Positions 1-5,757 are shown, counted from the first letter of the stretch. The stretch: 6,631 bases of DNA from Accumulibacter sp. (GCA_031276375.1 JAISNE010000210.1:1-6631); one strand, 5' to 3'. Notes: generated by a model from the sequence alone, not told the origin. Translations and numbers: made by a program.

Positions 1-59
1 GGTTTGGCCACGTCCGCCAGCGTTATTTCACCGGGACCTTTCAAACATACGGATTTCAT
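1..59 (-). CDS. N-terminus of a probable zinc-type medium-chain dehydrogenase (partial, runs off left edge)
   Basis: Only the first 19 codons are in the window. The reading frame starts at the ATG at 59-57 and gives MKSVCLKGPGEITLADVAKP (the last residue comes from an incomplete codon). This resembles the opening strand of GroES-like zinc-dependent medium-chain alcohol/polyol dehydrogenases, which often begin MKA-V---GPG---L-DV-xP. A purine-rich GTGGAG lies about 9 nt upstream of the ATG on the minus strand and can serve as the ribosome binding site. The gene lies 124 bp downstream of dctM on the same strand, so it may be the fourth gene of the TRAP operon, oxidising the imported compound. 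No catalytic zinc ligands or NAD-binding motif are visible because the rest is outside the window. The family call rests on about 20 residues and is tentative; a coincidental short open frame is the main alternative. Confidence 0.55.
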   Translation of the reverse strand, partial: MKSVCLKGPGEITLADVAK

Positions 60-140
60 CCAGACAGACTCCACTTGAGAAACTTCACTTTCCAAAGGGA
101 TGGCTGGCATGGGAGAAGCGCAGGCTCTTTCATGCCATGT

Positions 141-156
141 CGCCCGGTCGCGGGCG
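141..156 (-). other. GC-rich hairpin downstream of dctM
   Basis: Perfect 6-bp stem CGCCCG/CGGGCG with a 4-nt loop, about 28 nt past the dctM stop codon. The transcript has no U-run on its 3' side, so this is not a convincing intrinsic terminator. It could be a 3'-end stabiliser or partial attenuator between dctM and the dehydrogenase-like gene. Confidence 0.3.
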
Positions 157-183
157 CGGATCGAAACGGATTCCTCCGGGAAA

Positions 184-1467
184 TCACATCGGCACCCAGT
201 TCGCCAGCACCAGCGACAGCGGCGGGTAGTAGGCCGTGACCGCCAGCGTCGCCAAGAGCGCGACATAGAACGGAACGATTTCCTTCATGTACTCGTCGAT
301 CTTGACTCCGGTGAGATTGCAGGTCAGGAACATCGTCGTGCCGAACGGCGGCGTGATGGCGCCGATCGACAGGTTGAAGATCATCATGATCCCGAAATGC
401 ACCGGATCGATTCCCAGGGCATGAACCGTCGGCATGAGCAGCGGCGTCAGCACGATGATCGCCGCGTTGCCGTCGAGGAACATTCCGACGAAGATCAGCA
501 GCGCATTGACGATCAGCAGAAAGACCGCCGGGTGGCCGGACACGCCCATCAGCAATTCCGTCGCCTCGGCCGCCACGCCCTCCCAGGTGAGAACCCAGGC
601 GAATCCGGAGGAAGCCATCAGGATCAGCATGATCGAACCGTTGGCGCGCGCCGACTCGGCCAGCGCCATCTTGACGTCGGCCCAGGTCGTCACCCTGGAG
701 GCGAAACCGACGATCAGCGCGTAGAGGCAAGTCACCGCGCCGGCCTCGGTCGGCGTGAAGATGCCGTAGCGGATCCCGCCCAGGATCAGCACCATCAGCA
801 TCAGGCCCCAGAACGCGCGCAGCGACGCCCGGCCGATTTCGCCGAAGCTGGCCAGCTTCGGCCGGGTCGGCTTGTAGCCGCGCTTGCGCGACACGTAATC
901 GACCGCCACCATCAGCAGGAGGGTGCACAGGATGCCCGGCCCCAGACCGCCCATGAACAGCTTGCCGATCGAAGTATCCGAGACAAAACCGTAGATGATC
1001 AGCCCGATGCCCGGCGGCAGGATCGGACCGAGCAGCGCGGACGCCGAAGTCAGCGCGGCGGCGAATGGCCGGCTGTAGCCGTTTTTGGCCATCTCCGGCA
1101 CCAGCACCTTGCAGATCATCGCCGCGTCGGCCAGACCGGCGCCCGACGGGCCGCCGATCAGCGCGCCGAGCACCACGTTGGTCTGCGCCAGACCGCCGCG
1201 CATGTGCCCCGACAGGGCATCGGCAAGCACCAGCAGGCGATTGGTGATCCCGGTGTAGTTGAGGATCGAGCCGAGCATCATGAAAAACGGAATGGCCAGC
1301 AGCGGCAAATTGTCCGCGCCGCCGATCATGCGCTGCACGACCATCACCGCCGACATATCCTGGGCGATGAAAAAATAAGCGAAAGTGGCCGCGCAGATGG
1401 CGAAAGCCACCGGCACGTTGATGGCGAACAGCGCCAGCATCAGCAGGAAGGCGATCAGCACGCTCAT
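184..1467 (-). CDS. dctM: TRAP transporter large permease subunit (DctM family)
   Basis: Large membrane subunit of a tripartite ATP-independent periplasmic (TRAP) transporter. It should form the inner-membrane channel that uses an ion gradient (Na+ in characterised members) to import the ligand delivered by the binding protein. The protein has 427 residues, normal for stand-alone DctM, with hydrophobic segments throughout. Family-typical stretches include GGPSGAGLADAA (about 105-116), SASALLGPILPPG (141-153), the TPTEAGAV motif (238-245), a second pore-like segment VGMFLDGNAA (327-336) followed by TPLLMP (341-346), and GAITPPFG (369-376). The ATG at 1467-1465 was chosen because it gives the usual short hydrophobic start and overlaps the dctQ stop in an ATGA arrangement, implying translational coupling; the longer upstream open frame merely runs through dctQ out of frame. 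Substrate cannot be read from this subunit. Confidence 0.97.
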   Translation of the reverse strand: MSVLIAFLLMLALFAINVPVAFAICAATFAYFFIAQDMSAVMVVQRMIGGADNLPLLAIPFFMMLGSILNYTGITNRLLVLADALSGHMRGGLAQTNVVLGALIGGPSGAGLADAAMICKVLVPEMAKNGYSRPFAAALTSASALLGPILPPGIGLIIYGFVSDTSIGKLFMGGLGPGILCTLLLMVAVDYVSRKRGYKPTRPKLASFGEIGRASLRAFWGLMLMVLILGGIRYGIFTPTEAGAVTCLYALIVGFASRVTTWADVKMALAESARANGSIMLILMASSGFAWVLTWEGVAAEATELLMGVSGHPAVFLLIVNALLIFVGMFLDGNAAIIVLTPLLMPTVHALGIDPVHFGIMMIFNLSIGAITPPFGTTMFLTCNLTGVKIDEYMKEIVPFYVALLATLAVTAYYPPLSLVLANWVPM

Positions 1468-1985
1468 GAGGCGCTCTCTTCTTCCCCGCCGCCGTCCGGC
1501 GCGCCATCGCGCGTCTTGCCGCGCACGCTGTTCCAGAACATCCGCCCGTAATACATCAGCATCAGGCCGCAGGAAACCGGCACCGCGGCGTCGACGTAGC
1601 TGTAGGGAATGCCCAGGATCGGGGTGAGCTTGGTCTGCCCCTTGATGGTCAACTGAATGCCGTAAACGATGAGCAGGATCAGCGTGGCGAGCACGATCGA
1701 GTCGCTCACGATGGCGACGGCGCGCCGCCATTTCGCCGGAAATCGGCGCACCAGCACGTCGATCGAGCAATGCCCCTCGGCATGCACCGTGGCCGACGCG
1801 CCCAGCATGGTCAGCCAGACGAAGGTGAATACCGTCACCTCCTCGACCCAGCCCCACGGCCTGCCGATCACGTAGCGCATGAACACGTTGGCGCAGGCGA
1901 GCAGAATGATGAAGGCCATCGCCGCCATCCCGAAAAGGCTGTCGAGCCTTCTGGCGAAATCATAAAATCTGTGGAAAACCGTCAT
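1464..1985 (-). CDS. dctQ: TRAP transporter small permease subunit (DctQ family)
   Basis: Small membrane subunit of the TRAP transporter, which partners DctM in the inner membrane. The protein is 173 residues with the expected four hydrophobic segments at about 18-38, 48-66, 91-112 and 132-150. The family signature NVFMRYVIGRPWGWVEEV lies at 33-50 and is followed by FVWLTMLGA and the conserved His-xxx-Asp region HCSIDVLVRR (72-81). The C-terminal tail (about 155-173) is polar and acidic (GGGEEE). The start at 1985-1983 is supported by a GGAG Shine-Dalgarno 7 nt upstream (complement of 1993-1996). A longer frame reaching back to 2648 only shadows dctP and is not credible. The gene follows dctP after a 107-bp hairpin-rich gap and overlaps dctM by 4 bp, so dctQ and dctM are probably translated as a coupled pair at a level separate from dctP. 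Confidence 0.96.
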   Translation of the reverse strand: MTVFHRFYDFARRLDSLFGMAAMAFIILLACANVFMRYVIGRPWGWVEEVTVFTFVWLTMLGASATVHAEGHCSIDVLVRRFPAKWRRAVAIVSDSIVLATLILLIVYGIQLTIKGQTKLTPILGIPYSYVDAAVPVSCGLMLMYYGRMFWNSVRGKTRDGAPDGGGEEESAS

Positions 1986-1996
1986 GGCGTCACTCC

Positions 1997-2023
1997 GCTC
2001 GAAGCGCGGCCCGCGCTTCGAGC
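1997..2023 (-). other. Strong hairpin abutting the dctQ ribosome binding site
   Basis: Two 13-nt arms, GCTCGAAGCGCGG (1997-2009) and CCGCGCTTCGAGC (2011-2023), are perfect reverse complements around a single central base, giving a stem of 11 or more bp once a loop of at least 3 nt is allowed. The base of the stem touches the GGAG Shine-Dalgarno of dctQ (1993-1996). No U-run follows, so it is not a terminator. Inferred roles are protection of the dctP 3' end against exonucleases and tuning of dctQ translation, as known for hairpins between binding-protein and permease genes in other operons. Confidence 0.7.
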
Positions 2024-2053
2024 ACGGCGCCGGCGGTCCGCAAGAAGATGGAT

Positions 2054-2083
2054 CGCGGCGGGGCGAGATCCGCGCCCGCCGCG
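2054..2083 (-). other. Hairpin directly after the dctP stop codon
   Basis: A 9-bp GC-only stem pairs CGCGGCGGG (2054-2062) with CCCGCCGCG (2075-2083). GCG/CGC (2063-2065 with 2071-2073) can extend it past one bulged base, leaving a 5-nt loop AGATC. It starts 9 nt after the dctP TAA. No U-tract follows, so it is an intercistronic stem-loop, probably a 3' stabiliser of dctP mRNA, acting in tandem with the hairpin at 1997-2023. Confidence 0.6.
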
Positions 2084-2092
2084 GGACGGCGA

Positions 2093-3085
2093 TTATTTCT
2101 GGCCGATGATCGCGTAAACCTTGCTCATCACCTCGGGCGGAAACTCCTTGGCGAAGCGGGCCGGGAAATCCTTCATCGCGGCCTTGAACGCGGCGCGGTC
2201 GACTTCGACGACCTTGACGCCGGCGGCCTCCATCTTCTTGATCGCTTCCTTGTCGGCGATCTCGTTTTCCTTGTCGAGGAATCTGCCGGCCTCTTCGCCC
2301 GTTTCCTTGAGCAGCTGGACGATATCCGGCGGCAGTTTCTTGATGAAACTGGTTCCGGCGATCCAGGAAGAAAGGTTGACCTGGTGCTGGGTCAGCAGCA
2401 GAAACTTGGCGCCCTCGAACATCTTGCCGCCGTAGAGCACCGGAATCGGGTTCTCGGCGCCGTTGATCACGCCCTGCATCAACGCCGGATAGGCTTCGGC
2501 CAGCGGCATCGGCGTCGCCGTCGCGCCCATGGCGTTCATCATCTCGTTGGACAGGCGGATGTTCGGCACGCGGATTTTCAGCCCCTTGAGTTCTTCCGGC
2601 CGGGTTGCCGGCTTGGTCGCCAGCATGTTGCGCACGCCGTAGATCCACTTGCTATGCACGATGTACAGCCCCTTGGCTTCGAGCTGCGTGGACAAATCCT
2701 TGAACAGATCGCTGTCGACCAGCCGGAAGAGCTGTTCCTGGTTGTCGTAAATGTACGGCAGATAGGTCACGCCGAAAGCGGGCACGTAATCCATCAGGAA
2801 ACCGCCGTCGGAAATCGTGATCACGTTCGAGCCGATCGTCAGCTGTTCGGTCACGTCCTTTTGCGAGCCGAGCTGCGAACTCGGAAAATACTGGAACTCG
2901 ACGCGGCCGCCGCTCTTTTCCTTCATCAGCCGTCCCCATTCGCGGACCGCCTTGTCGTTCGGCTCGCCGACGTTGTTGCCGTAAGCGATCTTGATCTTGA
3001 TTACCTCGGCGGCCAGGGCGCCGCCCGCCGCCACGCACAAGGCCAGCGCGCACGCCGCCATTTTTTTCCCAAATCGTGAAAGCAT
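2093..3085 (-). CDS. dctP: TRAP transporter periplasmic solute-binding protein (DctP family)
   Basis: Extracytoplasmic binding protein that captures a carboxylate-bearing substrate in the periplasm and hands it to DctQM. The protein has 330 residues, the normal length. It opens with a Sec signal peptide: basic start (R4, K7, K8), hydrophobic core at 9-20 and an ALAA cleavage motif at 23-26, giving a mature protein that starts near EVIKIKIAYG. The family core is clear: GLKIRVPN (168-175), with R172 at the position of the arginine that salt-bridges the ligand carboxylate in characterised members; GVRNML (150-155) with R152; and GAENP (209-213) with N212. This arrangement resembles the SiaP/DctP branch, but the ligand cannot be assigned from sequence. 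A GAGAGGGA Shine-Dalgarno sits about 6 nt upstream of the ATG. It is the first gene of the operon and has its own sigma-54 promoter 94-110 bp upstream of the start. A sugar acid or similar hydroxy acid is an inference from the dehydrogenase-like gene at the operon's far end. Confidence 0.97.
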   Translation of the reverse strand: MLSRFGKKMAACALALCVAAGGALAAEVIKIKIAYGNNVGEPNDKAVREWGRLMKEKSGGRVEFQYFPSSQLGSQKDVTEQLTIGSNVITISDGGFLMDYVPAFGVTYLPYIYDNQEQLFRLVDSDLFKDLSTQLEAKGLYIVHSKWIYGVRNMLATKPATRPEELKGLKIRVPNIRLSNEMMNAMGATATPMPLAEAYPALMQGVINGAENPIPVLYGGKMFEGAKFLLLTQHQVNLSSWIAGTSFIKKLPPDIVQLLKETGEEAGRFLDKENEIADKEAIKKMEAAGVKVVEVDRAAFKAAMKDFPARFAKEFPPEVMSKVYAIIGQK

Positions 3086-3116
3086 CGTGTTTCCCTCTCG
3101 AACAATCGTTGTCAGG

Positions 3117-3138
3117 GGCCAGGGCTGAAAAGCCGGCC
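3117..3138 (-). other. Small stem-loop in the dctP leader
   Basis: GGCC (3117-3120), GGCT (3123-3126), AGCC (3131-3134) and GGCC (3135-3138) pair as an 8-bp stem with a 2-nt bulge and a 4-nt loop in the predicted 83-nt leader of dctP mRNA. It has no U-run and resembles no riboswitch known to me. It may simply stabilise the leader. Confidence 0.3.
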
Positions 3139-3178
3139 TTGTTTTGCGAGACTGCTGAGAGTCCCGCGTTTCCCATTT

Positions 3179-3195
3179 AGCAAGCTACATGCCAG
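3179..3195 (-). promoter_or_regulatory. Sigma-54 (-24/-12) promoter of dctPQM
   Basis: Read on the minus strand this is CTGGCATGTAGCTTGCT, which matches the sigma-54 consensus YTGGCACG-N4-TTGCW closely and has the required GG-N10-GC spacing (GG at 3193-3192, GC at 3181-3180). The predicted transcription start is near 3168, leaving a leader of about 83 nt before dctP. It faces the TRAP operon, and the adjacent divergent gene encodes a sigma-54 activator with an intact GAFTGA loop, so the context supports a functional site. Confidence 0.85.
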
Positions 3196-3199
3196 CCAG

Positions 3200-3212
3200 T
3201 AAACCATTGATT
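3200..3212 (-). promoter_or_regulatory. Putative IHF binding site
   Basis: On the minus strand the sequence is AATCAATGGTTTA, which matches the IHF consensus WATCAANNNNTTR at every defined position. It lies 5 bp upstream of the -24 box, centred about 38 bp upstream of the predicted start, between the promoter and the palindrome at 3237-3250. That is where a DNA bend would help an enhancer-bound activator touch sigma-54 polymerase. A second near-match (3227-3239, plus strand, one mismatch) overlaps the edge of the palindrome and is less convincing. Confidence 0.55.
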
Positions 3213-3236
3213 TTCATAGGACGGCAAATCAACGAA

Positions 3237-3250
3237 TTTCAATATTGAAA
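3237..3250. promoter_or_regulatory. Perfect 14-bp palindrome, probable upstream activator site
   Basis: TTTCAATATTGAAA is its own reverse complement. It is centred about 75 bp upstream of the predicted sigma-54 start site and about 10 bp upstream of the putative -35 of the regulator gene. Related half-sites lie nearby: TTTCAT at 3212-3217 and ATGAAA at 3254-3259. This is the expected form and place for an operator bound by a dimeric Fis-type helix-turn-helix, so the divergent regulator is the likely ligand. It could act as enhancer for dctP and as an autoregulatory site for the regulator. Confidence 0.6.
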
Positions 3251-3259
3251 CAGATGAAA

Positions 3260-3286
3260 TTGCATTTGTGAAAAACCGGGTATAAG
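3260..3286 (+). promoter_or_regulatory. Putative sigma-70-type promoter of the regulator gene
   Basis: TTGCAT (3260-3265) could serve as -35 and TATAAG (3281-3286) as -10. The 15-bp spacer is shorter than the ideal 17. Transcription would begin near 3293, about 20 nt before the ATG at 3315. Enhancer-binding proteins of this class are often made constitutively at low level from such weak promoters. The closeness of the 14-bp palindrome suggests autoregulation. Confidence 0.4.
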
Positions 3287-3314
3287 CTCGCTCCTCTTTT
3301 CACGGCAAGCGGCC

Positions 3315-5174
3315 ATGTCCCCCATCCTTCTGCTCAGTCCGATGCCAAGCCTGTCCGCCATCGCGCCTGAAATCGCCGCGGAGATGGGAATCCGCATCCA
3401 TGTCGAAACTGTCGACGATGTGCACGCCGAGCAGGCGGTGCGCCGCTATCCCGACGTCGAAGTAGTCGTCTCGCGCGGCGGATTGGCGGAAAAAGTGGCG
3501 CATATCGAAAACATCAGCGTCGTCGAAATCGCCATGTCGATCAACGAACTGCTCGGCCACGTGAGCGCCCTGACCGCCCGCGGCCTCCGGCGCATCGGCA
3601 TCGTCAGCCGCGCCAACCTGTTTGGCGGCGCGAGCGGCGATTTTCCGATTCTCGGCGCGCGGGTCGGTTTCTACCCGCAGACCGACGAGCAAAGCATCGA
3701 GACCAAGGTCAGGCAACTGGCCGACACCGGATTCGAGGCCATCGTCGGCTGCCGCGTGGCTTACGCCACCGCCCGCGAACTCGGCATCGAAGCCGTGTTC
3801 CTGGAGAGTGGCCGCACCTCGATCAAGGCGGCCCTGCAAGAAGCCCTGCGCATCATCCACGCCAAGGAACGGGAAAAATTGCAGGCCGCGCAGCTCGCGG
3901 CGATCATCGACAATATCGATGAAGCGGTGATCGCCTTCACCCCGGAGCACGAAGTCGGTTTCTTCAATCGCCACGCCCGGCGTCTGTGCGCCATCGACCC
4001 GGCCAGTCCGCCGGACTTCGGACACGCGCTGTCGATCCTCGACTCCGGCGACAAGGAACGGATCATTTCGATCAACGGCAACAGCGTCATCGCCCGCTCC
4101 ATCCCGCTCGAATTCGACGACAGCGTGCGCGGCAAGATCGTCACGCTACAGGAAGTCGCGCGCATCCAGGCGTCGGAATCGAAGATTCGTTCCTCCTTTC
4201 ACCAGAAAGGTCTTTACGCGCGCTACCACTTCGCCGACGTCATCGGCGGATCGGACGCCATCCGCCAGTTGATCGCGCGCGCCAAGGTCTACGCCGGGCA
4301 CGAATCCAACCTGGTGATCCAGGGCGAAACCGGCACCGGCAAGGAAATCTTCGCGCAGAGCATCCACAACCACAGCCGGCGCGACAAGGGGCCGTTCGTC
4401 TCGGTCAACGTCGCCTCGATCCCGGTCGGCCTGCTCGAAAGCGAACTCTTCGGCTACGTCGATGGCGCCTTCACCGGCGCGCGCAAGAGCGGAAAGCCCG
4501 GCCTCTTCGAACTGGCGCACGAAGGGACGCTGTTCCTCGACGAGATCGGCGAACTCGTCCCCGAAATCCAGAGCCGCCTGCTGCGCGTACTACAGGAACG
4601 CGAAATCATGCGCATCGGCGACGACAAGATCATCCCGGTCGACGTGCGCATCATTTCGGCGACCAACCGCGACCTCTTCCAGCAAACGCAGAACGGCACC
4701 TTCCGCCAGGATCTGTACTACCGCATCCACGTCGCCAGCCTGCGCATCCCGCCGCTGCGCGAGCGCCCGGACGACATTCCGCTGATTTTCGAGCACTACC
4801 TGCGGCGCTTCGCCGGCCAGGCCGGACGCAAAATGCGCCTGGCGCCGGCGGCGCGGGACGCGCTCCTGTCCCATTCCTGGCCCGGCAACGTGCGGCAGCT
4901 GCGCAACATCGCCGAAGTCGCGGCCTACGGCCACGACGAACAAGTCGACGCGCGGCACATCCAGGAAGCCCTCGGCGAACAGCAGGAATACGCTCCGGCG
5001 GAAACACGCTTCATCGCCATTCCGGAAAACGCCTCGCTCAAACAGATGGAATCGGCGATCGTCCGCAACCTGCTGGCCCGGCACCCGGCCGACGAAGTCT
5101 GCGCCCGTCTGGGCATCAGCCGCGTCACCCTGTGGCGCAAAATGAAAAAATTCGCGCCGCCCTCCGCGCGCTGA
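3315..5174 (+). CDS. Sigma-54-dependent transcriptional activator with PrpR-type N-terminal sensor
   Basis: Bacterial enhancer-binding protein of 619 residues that should activate the divergent TRAP operon. Domains in order: PrpR_N-type ligand-sensing domain (about 3-182), recognisable by VVVSRGG (50-56), VVEIAMS (69-75), IGIVSR (94-99), IVGCRVAYATA (143-153) and FLESGRTSIKAAL (162-174); PAS-like segment (about 190-285); AAA+ sigma-54 interaction domain (about 308-540) with Walker A GETGTGKE (337-344), GAFTGA sigma-54 contact loop (384-389), Walker B FLDE (407-410), SATNRD (448-453), FRQDLYYR (463-470) and WPGNVRQL (522-529); and a C-terminal Fis-type helix-turn-helix (about 575-613). All motor motifs are intact. 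The PrpR_N domain of Salmonella PrpR senses 2-methylcitrate, but no propionate genes are present here, so the effector is probably the TRAP substrate or a metabolite of it. The ATG at 3315 lacks a good Shine-Dalgarno but is placed right before the first beta-strand of the sensor; I see no better start. Confidence 0.96.
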   Translation: MSPILLLSPMPSLSAIAPEIAAEMGIRIHVETVDDVHAEQAVRRYPDVEVVVSRGGLAEKVAHIENISVVEIAMSINELLGHVSALTARGLRRIGIVSRANLFGGASGDFPILGARVGFYPQTDEQSIETKVRQLADTGFEAIVGCRVAYATARELGIEAVFLESGRTSIKAALQEALRIIHAKEREKLQAAQLAAIIDNIDEAVIAFTPEHEVGFFNRHARRLCAIDPASPPDFGHALSILDSGDKERIISINGNSVIARSIPLEFDDSVRGKIVTLQEVARIQASESKIRSSFHQKGLYARYHFADVIGGSDAIRQLIARAKVYAGHESNLVIQGETGTGKEIFAQSIHNHSRRDKGPFVSVNVASIPVGLLESELFGYVDGAFTGARKSGKPGLFELAHEGTLFLDEIGELVPEIQSRLLRVLQEREIMRIGDDKIIPVDVRIISATNRDLFQQTQNGTFRQDLYYRIHVASLRIPPLRERPDDIPLIFEHYLRRFAGQAGRKMRLAPAARDALLSHSWPGNVRQLRNIAEVAAYGHDEQVDARHIQEALGEQQEYAPAETRFIAIPENASLKQMESAIVRNLLARHPADEVCARLGISRVTLWRKMKKFAPPSAR

Positions 5175-5300
5175 CGTTCAGCGTAAAACCAACTCCGCTC
5201 GAAACCTCGCCCGAAGGGCCTGGGTATCTACACAGCGCGCGGATTATTGAAACCAGGTTGCCGCCAAACCATCGTGATACGCCAAAAATGACGGCGGTAC

Positions 5301-5335
5301 GGACAGAGGACAGAAGACAGAGGACTGAAGACAGT
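5301..5335 (+). repeat. Heptamer tandem array, five units of GGACAGA type
   Basis: Five consecutive 7-nt units: GGACAGA, GGACAGA, AGACAGA, GGACTGA, AGACAGT. The strand is almost pure purine apart from one C per unit and the T of the variant units. The array runs directly into the hairpin core at 5327-5374, and the same heptamer reappears in reverse complement at 5524-5544 and 5749-5776. Confidence 0.85.
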
Positions 5336-5374
5336 AATATTTGCGGCGCGAAGCGCCGGTAACCGACTGTCCTC
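5327..5374 (+). repeat. Palindromic repeat core, copy 1
   Basis: Begins GAAGACAGT and ends GACTGTCCTC around a GGCGC-GAA-GCGCC hairpin. GACAGT and ACTGTC form an outer stem. It is nearly identical to the copy at 5711-5757, differing by one indel and two substitutions, so it is a mobile or dispersed module rather than a local accident. Confidence 0.8.
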
Positions 5375-5382
5375 CCCCGTGT

Positions 5383-5457
5383 CCGTCATTCCCGCGCAAG
5401 CGGGAATCCAGCATTCCGCCGCCTTTTCTGGATTCTAAGCCTACGCGGGAATGACGG
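5383..5457. repeat. TCATTCCCGC-type inverted-repeat element
   Basis: A 75-bp element whose ends CCGTCATTCCCGCG (5383-5396) and CGCGGGAATGACGG (5444-5457) are perfect 14-bp inverted repeats. Inside, GAATCCAG (5404-5411) and CTGGATTC (5428-5435) form a second inverted pair, and the left half has its own CCCGC-GCAA-GCGGG hairpin. Its ATTCCC...GGGAAT form resembles small intergenic repeats common in proteobacteria, such as neisserial dRS3-like sequences. It encodes no protein. Confidence 0.75.
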
Positions 5458-5523
5458 GTATTTTGACCGCCTCGCCTTAAAAAAAGCGAGGGGGGCATGA
5501 AAATTTGAGGGGAAACATTAGCC

Positions 5524-5544
5524 TCTGTCCTCCGTCTTCTGTCA
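5524..5544 (-). repeat. Heptamer tandem array, three units in reverse complement
   Basis: TCTGTCC, TCCGTCT and TCTGTCA are consecutive units, the pyrimidine-rich complement of the array at 5301-5335. They abut the first REP-like element (5546-5582). Confidence 0.75.
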
Positions 5545-5545
5545 T

Positions 5546-5582
5546 CTGGATTGCCGCGGACCTGACGGCCCTCGCAATGACG
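5546..5582 (-). repeat. REP-like element 1 (left member of pair 1)
   Basis: Read on the minus strand it begins CGTCATTGCGAGG and ends GGCAATCCAG, with ATTGC/GCAAT as the base of a stem. It is the inverted partner of the element at 5676-5711. This family, with CGTCATTGCGAG and GGCAATCCAG ends, is to my knowledge a common dispersed intergenic repeat in many bacteria. Confidence 0.8.
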
Positions 5583-5711
5583 GAGGTTTGGGTGTCGAGC
5601 GTTGTTGCGGGCGTTGGGTTCATTGCCGCCCGTTCAACAACAAAAGTATTCGCCACGGCAAGGCGGGAAAAATTCCGTCATTGCGAGAAGCGCAGCGACG
5701 TGGCAATCCAG
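5571..5711. repeat. Imperfect duplication, copy 1 (REP-flanked module)
   Basis: This 141-bp segment is repeated at 5786-5928. Both copies start CTCGCAATGACGGAGGTTTG, share a middle with CGTTCAACAACAAA and TATTCGCCACGGCAAG, and end CGTGGCAATCCAG. The part between the REP sequences is less conserved (about 5591-5628). CTCGCAATGACGGA at the left has a 14-bp inverted copy at 5674-5687, so each module resembles a small element with terminal inverted repeats, although the ends belong to the REP units. Confidence 0.75.
5676..5711 (+). repeat. REP-like element 2 (right member of pair 1)
   Basis: 36 bp, beginning CGTCATTGCGAG and ending CGTGGCAATCCAG, with ATTGC/GCAAT stem ends. It is in opposite orientation to the element at 5546-5582, forming a BIME-like pair. 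Its last G is also the first base of the second heptamer-hairpin core. Confidence 0.8.
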
Positions 5712-5757
5712 AAGACAGTCATATTGCGGCGCGAAGCGCCGGTAACTGACTGTCCTC
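5711..5757 (+). repeat. Palindromic repeat core, copy 2
   Basis: Near-identical to 5327-5374. Here the outer stem is longer: GACAGTCA (left) and TGACTGTC (right) are perfect 8-bp reverse complements around the GGCGC-GAA-GCGCC hairpin. On the right it continues into a four-unit heptamer array, while copy 1 carries its long array on the left. Confidence 0.8.

Noticed and set aside
56..1551. Long alternative open frames on both strands (483 codons each) across dctM and dctQ
   Set aside because: They are Arg/Gly/His-rich shadows of high-GC coding DNA; the dctM and dctQ frames carry clear family motifs and membrane segments.
3086..3314. Riboswitch in the dctP leader
   Set aside because: The predicted leader is only about 83 nt with one small stem-loop and no recognisable aptamer; the sigma-54 control elements explain regulation adequately.
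5169..5183. Terminator at the end of the regulator gene (CGCTGA/TCAGCG)
   Set aside because: The stem includes the stop codon, is only 6 bp, and is followed by TAAAACC rather than a U-run.
3986..5362. 458-codon plus-strand open frame overlapping the regulator
   Set aside because: Arg/Pro-rich composition and complete overlap with the AAA+ domain in another frame; it ends within the repeat region and shows no motif.
5470..5491. Intrinsic terminator (CCTCGC/GCGAGG hairpin)
   Set aside because: The A-rich run is in the loop, and neither strand has a U-tract after the stem.
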